Source: an uncultured Bacteroidales bacterium
GTDB taxonomy: Bacteria > Bacteroidota > Bacteroidia > Bacteroidales > Muribaculaceae
Assembly (NCBI GenBank): GCA_947175575.1
Contig: CAMWNG010000011.1
Location: 1-46,724, forward strand
Direction: 5' to 3'
DNA: 46,724 nt
In this document: piece by piece, positions 41,813-46,724 of the stretch
Layout of the letters: each line of letters opens with the position of its first letter
Position numbering within the stretch: position 1 is the first letter of the stretch
The notes under the pieces: generated by a model
Seen by the model: only the letters and a program-made list of their open reading frames with translations
The model's database searches: none
What the model was told of the DNA's origin: nothing
Program-made: the position numbers and the translations under genes

Positions 41813-43047
41813 TGTCGACAAGCATAGCTCTGAACAATCTGCACGGACGCCATATCGTGCTTGGAATCACCGGAGGCATAGCAGCATATAAATCGGCCGT
41901 TCTGGTGCGGCTGTTCGTAAAGGCCGGAGCCGAGGTGCAGGTGATCATGACTCCTAACGCCCGTGAGTTCATCGGTCCCGTCACCATGTCGACTCTGACC
42001 GGCAAACCTGTGATAACCGAATTCTTTTCGGCAAATACGGGTGAATGGCATTCGCATGTTGACCTTGGACTCTGGGCTGACGCGATGGTGATAGCTCCGG
42101 CGACAGCCTCCACCATAGCCAAGATGGCTAACGGTGTGGCCGACAATATGCTTGTAACGTCCTATCTCTCGGCCCGGGCGCCGGTGTTCGTGGCTCCCGC
42201 TATGGATTTCGACATGATGCAGCATCCATCCACCGTGCGCAACATCGAGACCTTGCGGTCATACGGAAACCACATCATCGAGCCGGCCGAAGGAGAGCTT
42301 GCCTCGCATCTTGTCGGCAAAGGACGTATGGAAGAGCCGGAAGCCATAGCTCTGGCCATCGACGCTTTTTTCGGCGTGTCCGGTCCGCTGGCCGGGCATC
42401 ACGTGCTCGTTACTGCAGGACCTACATACGAACGCATCGATCCGGTGCGCTTCATAGGCAATTTCTCATCCGGACTGATGGGTTATGCCATAGCCAATGC
42501 CGCGGCCTCGATGGGCGCAAAGGTCACTCTGGTAAGCGGCCCCGTCGACCGGTCGCTCCGGACATATCCCGGAGTGGAGACCGTGCAGGTTGAAAGCGCC
42601 CGCGAGATGCTCGACGCCTGCGCGAAAGCTTTTCCGGAGTCTGATATAGCGATAATGGCGGCAGCCGTGGCCGACTATCGGCCCTCGGAATGTCATGAAT
42701 CGAAGATCAAACGCGAGAAGGACGGAATAGATGTCATAGAACTGGTCAAGAACCCCGACATCGCCGCCACTCTCGGCCAGATGAAACGCCCCGGACAAGT
42801 GCTCGCAGGATTCGCTCTCGAGACCGACCACGAACGCGAGAATGCCAAAGATAAACTCGCCCGCAAGAACCTCGACATGATTGTCCTCAACTCGTTGCGT
42901 ACACCCGGTGCCGGTTTCGGAGTGACGACAAATGCCGTCGAAATAATATTCGCATCTGGGAATCCTGCGATATCCGTGCCTTTGAAGTCAAAAGAAGAAG
43001 TGGCGCTCGAAGTGGTGCGTGCCGCCGCCATACTGCTTCCTTTATAA
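41812..43047 (+). CDS. coaBC: Bifunctional phosphopantothenoylcysteine decarboxylase / phosphopantothenate-cysteine ligase
   Basis: This 411-aa enzyme performs two consecutive steps of coenzyme A synthesis. The N-terminal flavoprotein half (CoaC) starts VLGITGGIAAYKSAVLVRLF, has the catalytic-His segment WHSHVDL and the PAMN-type motif as APAMDFDMM. The CoaB half begins at about residue 193 (HHVLVTAGPTYERIDPVRFI then GNFSSG) and has AAAVADYRPSE, KIKR and VLAGFALETD. At the site near GKGRMEEPE where the classical enzyme has ACG, this one reads ASH, so the usual cysteine is absent. Start overlaps the exonuclease stop. Confidence 0.95.
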   Translation: MSTSIALNNLHGRHIVLGITGGIAAYKSAVLVRLFVKAGAEVQVIMTPNAREFIGPVTMSTLTGKPVITEFFSANTGEWHSHVDLGLWADAMVIAPATASTIAKMANGVADNMLVTSYLSARAPVFVAPAMDFDMMQHPSTVRNIETLRSYGNHIIEPAEGELASHLVGKGRMEEPEAIALAIDAFFGVSGPLAGHHVLVTAGPTYERIDPVRFIGNFSSGLMGYAIANAAASMGAKVTLVSGPVDRSLRTYPGVETVQVESAREMLDACAKAFPESDIAIMAAAVADYRPSECHESKIKREKDGIDVIELVKNPDIAATLGQMKRPGQVLAGFALETDHERENAKDKLARKNLDMIVLNSLRTPGAGFGVTTNAVEIIFASGNPAISVPLKSKEEVALEVVRAAAILLPL

Positions 43048-43082
43048 TATAATAATGCGGGGATGATGCGCGTTATATCGTT

Positions 43083-43994
43083 ATGAAATACTTTCTCCTC
43101 ATATTATTTGTCGTAACCGCTGCTTTCACACGTGTGTCGGCTCAGGAACTCAACTGCACAGTGGAGTTCAACACCGACCAGCTCTCAGGCACCAACAAGT
43201 CCGTGTTCGAGACACTCCAGAGTGCCGTGAGCGACTATATGAACACCACGACTTTCACGCCCGCGCAGTTCGCTGCCAACGAGAAAATTGAATGCCGCAT
43301 GTTTTTCACTGTAAAGGAATATTCCGATGACGGCATCATCAAGGGCGACCTGCAGGTGCAGTCGACACGTCCGGTGTACAATTCATCATATACCACCACG
43401 CTGCTTAACTTCAAGGATTCGAAGATTGATTTTGAATATCGTGAGGGTGATCCGCTCGTGTTCACGGTCAATTCGATGGAGAGTCAGCTTACCGCAATTC
43501 TGAATTTCTACGCTTACCTCATCCTTGCCATAGATTTCGATTCTTTCGCCCCGAAAGGCGGGGAACCCTTCTGGGAGCGTCTCCAGCAGATAGTGCAGAT
43601 GGCTCAATCGTCCGGCGAGACCGGCTGGAAGGCTTTCGAGGACACCAAGAACCGCTCCGCCTTGCTTTCCGCTTTCACGGAAGGCCGCACCGGAGACGGT
43701 CTGCGCACTATGCTTTACGACTATCACCGTCGCGGACTTGACCAGATGTCATTATCAGTCGATAAAGGTCGGGCTGTGGTGACCGAAAGTCTTGATGCCG
43801 TCAAGGCCGTCTACGACATCCAGCCGATGTCCGTGGCGCTGTCTATGTTCAAAGATGCTAAACTCGACGAACTTGTGAACGTGTATTCCAAGGCTCCGTC
43901 CGATGAACGTACAAAGGTGTACAACCTCCTCCAGCCGCTCTATCCTACAGAAGAGCAGCGACTTACCAAACTCAAAAACGGTCAGGAAAAATGA
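43083..43994 (+). CDS. DUF4835 family secreted protein
   Basis: This 303-aa protein has a signal peptide (cleaved near VSAQ) followed by ELNCTVEFNTDQLSGTNKSV, the usual start of DUF4835 in Bacteroidetes. The middle has FDSFAPKGGEPFWERLQQIV then QMAQSSGETGWKAFED and the later YHRRGLDQMS, also characteristic. It is predicted to be periplasmic and soluble. Function unknown; the gene is typically found between coaBC and recN, as here, and its stop overlaps recN by 4 nt. Confidence 0.88.
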   Translation: MKYFLLILFVVTAAFTRVSAQELNCTVEFNTDQLSGTNKSVFETLQSAVSDYMNTTTFTPAQFAANEKIECRMFFTVKEYSDDGIIKGDLQVQSTRPVYNSSYTTTLLNFKDSKIDFEYREGDPLVFTVNSMESQLTAILNFYAYLILAIDFDSFAPKGGEPFWERLQQIVQMAQSSGETGWKAFEDTKNRSALLSAFTEGRTGDGLRTMLYDYHRRGLDQMSLSVDKGRAVVTESLDAVKAVYDIQPMSVALSMFKDAKLDELVNVYSKAPSDERTKVYNLLQPLYPTEEQRLTKLKNGQEK

Positions 43995-45658
43995 TGACCT
44001 ATCTTTACATAAGCAATTATGCGCTGATTCGCGAGCTTGAACTGCAGCCCGGCGAAAAGTTCAACATAATTACCGGTGAGACAGGCGCGGGAAAATCCAT
44101 TATGCTGGGTGCGCTCGGGCTTTTGCAAGGTAAGCGCGCCGACATAAAGGCCGTAGGAAGTCCATCGGCCAAATCCATAGTTGAGGCCTCGTTCCGTCCG
44201 GCTCCGGAAATCATGGCAGATGTGGCTCCTATTCTAAAAGAGAACGACGTCGAGGCTGATGACACACTTGTGATACGTCGCGAAATTCATCCGTCAGGCC
44301 GATCATCCGCCACCATAAACGGCGTTCCTGTACGTCTCGGAGTGTTATCGGAGATTACCGACCGCATCGTGGATATCCATTCGCAGCATCAGAATCTTCA
44401 GCTTAACGATCCGGCCTTTCAACTCGGAATTCTCGACGACATGGCGGAGAACTCAGCTTTGCTCGACGCTTATCATAAGGCTTACGCCGAATATCGCGCG
44501 TCATTGCTGAAATTCTCACGTACGCGCGATGAAATAGAACGCACCGGAGCGGATGCCGACTATCTTGAATACCAACTCAACGAACTCAGGAAACTCGATC
44601 TGTCACCCGATGAAGAGTCAGAGCTCGAACAGCTTCGTGACACACTGAGCAGTACGGGCGAGATAGCCGAGGCACTCGCATCCGCCTCACAACTTCTCAG
44701 TTGGCGTCCCGGTAATGCCACCGAACTGGTTACAGAGGCTCTCGGATCGTTGCGCGATGCATCTAATCTCAGCGAAGAATATGCTCCCTTGGCCGAAGAA
44801 CTCCGCCGTGTGAGAGATTCTCTTGACAGTCTGGCCGAAACTGTGGCTGCCAAAACCCGGGACCTTCGTCACGACCCCAAGGAACTCGCGGAAGTGGAAC
44901 GACGTCTTGAACGCATATCCGCACTAAAGACCAAGCATAGAGTCTCTACCGTGGGAGAACTTGTGGAACTCCGCGACAGCCTCGAAGGCCGCCTCGCAGC
45001 ACTCGAAGATTCCGACACCCTGCTCAAAAGCCTCGAACAACACGCACGCGGACTCAAACGGCGTGCCGTGGAACTCGCCTCCGAATTATCGGAACGTCGC
45101 CGTGCGGCCGCTGAATCCCTTATGGCAATGCTTACGGAGAAAGCGCGTCCTCTCGGAATGGAAAATCTCCGTTTCGAGATAAGAATAGAATCAGGCAAAC
45201 TCAATCCCGACGGTTCCGACACCGTGGAATTCCTGTTTGCGTTCAACAAGAATCAGGAACCCGCACCAGCCGGCGGTCGCGCCTCCGGGGGTGAAATTTC
45301 CCGAGTGATGCTTGCCCTTAAGGCTGTGACTGCTCATCGTCGCGGCCTCCCGACCATCATCTTCGACGAGATCGACACCGGAGTGTCAGGAGACGTTGCC
45401 AACCGCATGGCCTCACTCATGGCCGACATAAGCCGTTCGAGCCAGGTGCTCACGATCACGCACCTACCCCAGGTGGCAGCCCGCGGCAACACTCATTTCA
45501 AAGTGTATAAGGAAGACGACGAGACGTCGACCAGTACCCATATCCGCATGCTCTCACCCGAAGAACGTCGCTCTGAAATAGCTCTGATGCTGAGCGGCTC
45601 CACTAAAGATCCATCGGCTCTTGCTGCAGCCGACACTTTATTAAAAATCTCCGACTAA
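43991..45658 (+). CDS. recN: DNA repair protein RecN
   Basis: This 555-aa SMC-like ATPase acts in double-strand-break repair. Walker A is GETGAGKS (29-36) within a typical N-terminal head. Central coiled-coil arms follow (about 160-370, rich in Glu, Arg and Leu heptads, with QLNELRKLDLSPDEESEL). The C-terminal head has the ABC signature ASGGEISRVMLALK (about 430-443), Walker B PTIIFDEIDTGVSGDVA (about 455-471) and the His-containing LTITHLPQVAA. Two ATG codons overlap at the start (ATGATG), coupling it to DUF4835. Confidence 0.96.
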   Translation: MMTYLYISNYALIRELELQPGEKFNIITGETGAGKSIMLGALGLLQGKRADIKAVGSPSAKSIVEASFRPAPEIMADVAPILKENDVEADDTLVIRREIHPSGRSSATINGVPVRLGVLSEITDRIVDIHSQHQNLQLNDPAFQLGILDDMAENSALLDAYHKAYAEYRASLLKFSRTRDEIERTGADADYLEYQLNELRKLDLSPDEESELEQLRDTLSSTGEIAEALASASQLLSWRPGNATELVTEALGSLRDASNLSEEYAPLAEELRRVRDSLDSLAETVAAKTRDLRHDPKELAEVERRLERISALKTKHRVSTVGELVELRDSLEGRLAALEDSDTLLKSLEQHARGLKRRAVELASELSERRRAAAESLMAMLTEKARPLGMENLRFEIRIESGKLNPDGSDTVEFLFAFNKNQEPAPAGGRASGGEISRVMLALKAVTAHRRGLPTIIFDEIDTGVSGDVANRMASLMADISRSSQVLTITHLPQVAARGNTHFKVYKEDDETSTSTHIRMLSPEERRSEIALMLSGSTKDPSALAAADTLLKISD

Positions 45659-45673
45659 CCCATCTGTCCTCAC

Positions 45674-46429
45674 ATGGAACCTACCGATTATATCTACGGT
45701 CTGCGCGCGATCATCGAAGCCATACGTCAGGGCCGTCCCATCGACAAACTCTTTATCCGCAAAGATCTTCAGGGCGAACTCGCTTCCGAACTTTTCGGTT
45801 TGCTGAAACAGCACCGGATTGTGGCTCAGCGAGTGCCGGTGGAACGACTTAACCGAATTACCCGAAAGAACCATCAAGGGGCGATAGCCATCCTCTCAGC
45901 CGTTGAATACCGGAATCTTGGGACTCTGGTTACTTCGCTGTTTGAAGAAGGAATCTTGCCATTCATCGTTGTGCTCGACGGCATAACCGATGTGCGTAAT
46001 TTCGGTGCGATAGCCCGCACGGCGGAATGTTGTGGCGTTAATGCCATCGTGATCCCCGAGCGCGGAAGTGTCAGTGTGGGAGCCGATGCCGTGAAGACCT
46101 CGGCCGGAGCTCTGCTTTCTCTTCCCGTATGTAGAGACCATACTGTCGCCGGTGCCGTCAGATTCCTGAAAGACAGCGGTTTCAATGTGGTAGCCGTGAG
46201 TGAGAAAGCCGATTTCAATTACACACGCGCCGATTATACTGTCCCTACGGCTCTGGTGATGGGAGCCGAGGACACGGGTATATCTCCGGAAGTGATGAAA
46301 CTGTGCGATACGCGTGTCTCGATTCCAATGTTCGGAGATATCGGCTCGCTAAACGTGTCGGTAGCAGCCGGTGTGATGATGTACGAGGTGGTACGTCAGC
46401 GCCTTGAAGATAATCTGGAGGTGATTTAA
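45674..46429 (+). CDS. rlmB: TrmH/SpoU-family RNA 2'-O-methyltransferase (RlmB-like)
   Basis: This 251-aa enzyme is predicted to methylate a ribose in 23S rRNA using S-adenosylmethionine. An N-terminal L30e-like substrate-binding domain (about 1-85, YIYGLRAIIEAIRQGRPIDK) is followed by the knotted SPOUT domain with the three motifs NFGAIARTAECCG (about 111-123), LVMGAEDTGISPEV (about 195-208) and IPMFGDIGSLNVSVAAGV (about 217-234). The symbol is by overall similarity; a tRNA-modifying relative is possible. It is the last gene of the run; a repeat begins 18 nt after the stop. Confidence 0.88.
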   Translation: MEPTDYIYGLRAIIEAIRQGRPIDKLFIRKDLQGELASELFGLLKQHRIVAQRVPVERLNRITRKNHQGAIAILSAVEYRNLGTLVTSLFEEGILPFIVVLDGITDVRNFGAIARTAECCGVNAIVIPERGSVSVGADAVKTSAGALLSLPVCRDHTVAGAVRFLKDSGFNVVAVSEKADFNYTRADYTVPTALVMGAEDTGISPEVMKLCDTRVSIPMFGDIGSLNVSVAAGVMMYEVVRQRLEDNLEVI

Positions 46430-46447
46430 AGTCTGGTCTTAGCCCCG

Positions 46448-46569
46448 GTTCCCCAATATTTGTTAACGCTGAGGCGGTCAAGCGTTATGCAGATGTGTTC
46501 GCGCAGTGAGGGAGCAATGCGGTTGCATTGTGACCGAAACAAGCGGACACAGATGCATGACGATTGGCC
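46448..46569. repeat. Second copy of the left half of the 29161 element
   Basis: 122 bp align without gaps to 29165-29286 with about ten substitutions. The upstream flank GTCTTAG-CCCC also resembles the reverse complement of the other copy's right end. The right-hand palindrome and right terminal repeat are not present before the window ends. No gene is credible in 46430-46724; the rest of that stretch holds two small hairpins. Confidence 0.85.
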
Positions 46570-46594
46570 GTGGCAATGGTAACTCATGCCACGG
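46568..46594. other. Hairpin after the partial repeat
   Basis: CCGTGGCA (46568-46575) pairs perfectly with TGCCACGG (46587-46594). It may close the repeat on this side or act as a terminator for the dnaN-rlmB run, although no T-run follows. Confidence 0.5.
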
Positions 46595-46680
46595 ATAAGT
46601 AAGAATAATGATATGTACGGATTTCGGGGTGGAGTTGGATTATACAAACCGCAACATAAACATTGCGCATGCCGCCATCG

Positions 46681-46708
46681 CAATTCCTTTTGAAGTGTGA
46701 AGGAATTG
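46681..46708. other. Hairpin near the window end
   Basis: CAATTCCTT (46681-46689) pairs perfectly with AAGGAATTG (46700-46708) around a 10-nt loop. The context to the right is cut off by the window, so its role cannot be judged. Confidence 0.4.
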
Positions 46709-46724
46709 TTCGTAGTTTCTGTTT

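Overview
The window reads as chromosomal DNA of a member of the order Bacteroidales, most likely Muribaculaceae-like; the family-level guess is inference. Supporting signs are: promoters of the Bacteroidetes form TTG-N19/20-TAnnTTTG; a SusC/SusD pair; lipoproteins with Cys-Ser-Asp/Glu-rich export signals; families largely confined to Bacteroidetes (DUF4494, DUF4835, DUF6048, DUF6452, DUF4199); and a large leucine-rich-repeat protein with a type IX-like C-terminal domain. No tRNA, rRNA, CRISPR array, prophage or transposase gene was seen.

Layout. 1-490: a candidate structured RNA, a terminator and a small unknown protein. 586-4286: a secreted LRR protein. 4411-7024: recQ followed by a coupled Rossmann/SDR-like protein. 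7174-7740: efp, ending in a 46-bp perfect palindrome. 7830-10609: a lipoprotein, a GH32 fructan hydrolase and a small unknown protein. 10710-11007: a decayed fragment of efp abutting a palindromic terminal-inverted-repeat element. 11108-16136 (minus): the run DUF805, glnS, TPR protein, MFS transporter. 16239-20244 (minus): two DUF3857 proteins, one with an intact transglutaminase triad and one that has lost it. 20454-23911 (plus): DUF4199, GT2, nitroreductase, DUF6452 and DUF6048, tightly overlapping. 24121-29026 (minus): OmpA-like porin, transketolase and a FucP-type sugar transporter. 29161-29477: a second terminal-inverted-repeat element. 29506-30608: yggS and DUF4494. 31081-38062 (plus): susC, susD and a surface lipoprotein. 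38229-39731: a 56-residue ferredoxin, a small unknown protein and a membrane polyferredoxin. 39885-46429 (plus): dnaN, exonuclease, coaBC, DUF4835, recN and a TrmH-type methyltransferase. 46448-46569: a second copy of half of the 29161 element.

Most genes are housekeeping (translation, replication and repair, CoA synthesis, pentose phosphate pathway) or envelope and nutrient acquisition (SusCD, GH32, FucP-like, OmpA, LRR). I did not find a convincing new multi-gene system. The most interesting unexplained material is non-coding: two related palindromic inverted-repeat elements, a partial third copy with structure-preserving substitutions, the shredded efp copy beside one of them, and a possible structured RNA at the left edge. 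Several of the longest possible reading frames begin upstream of, or inside, the gene's own promoter; I moved those starts (8567, 10177, 15748, 18410, 20454, 38802, 39885).
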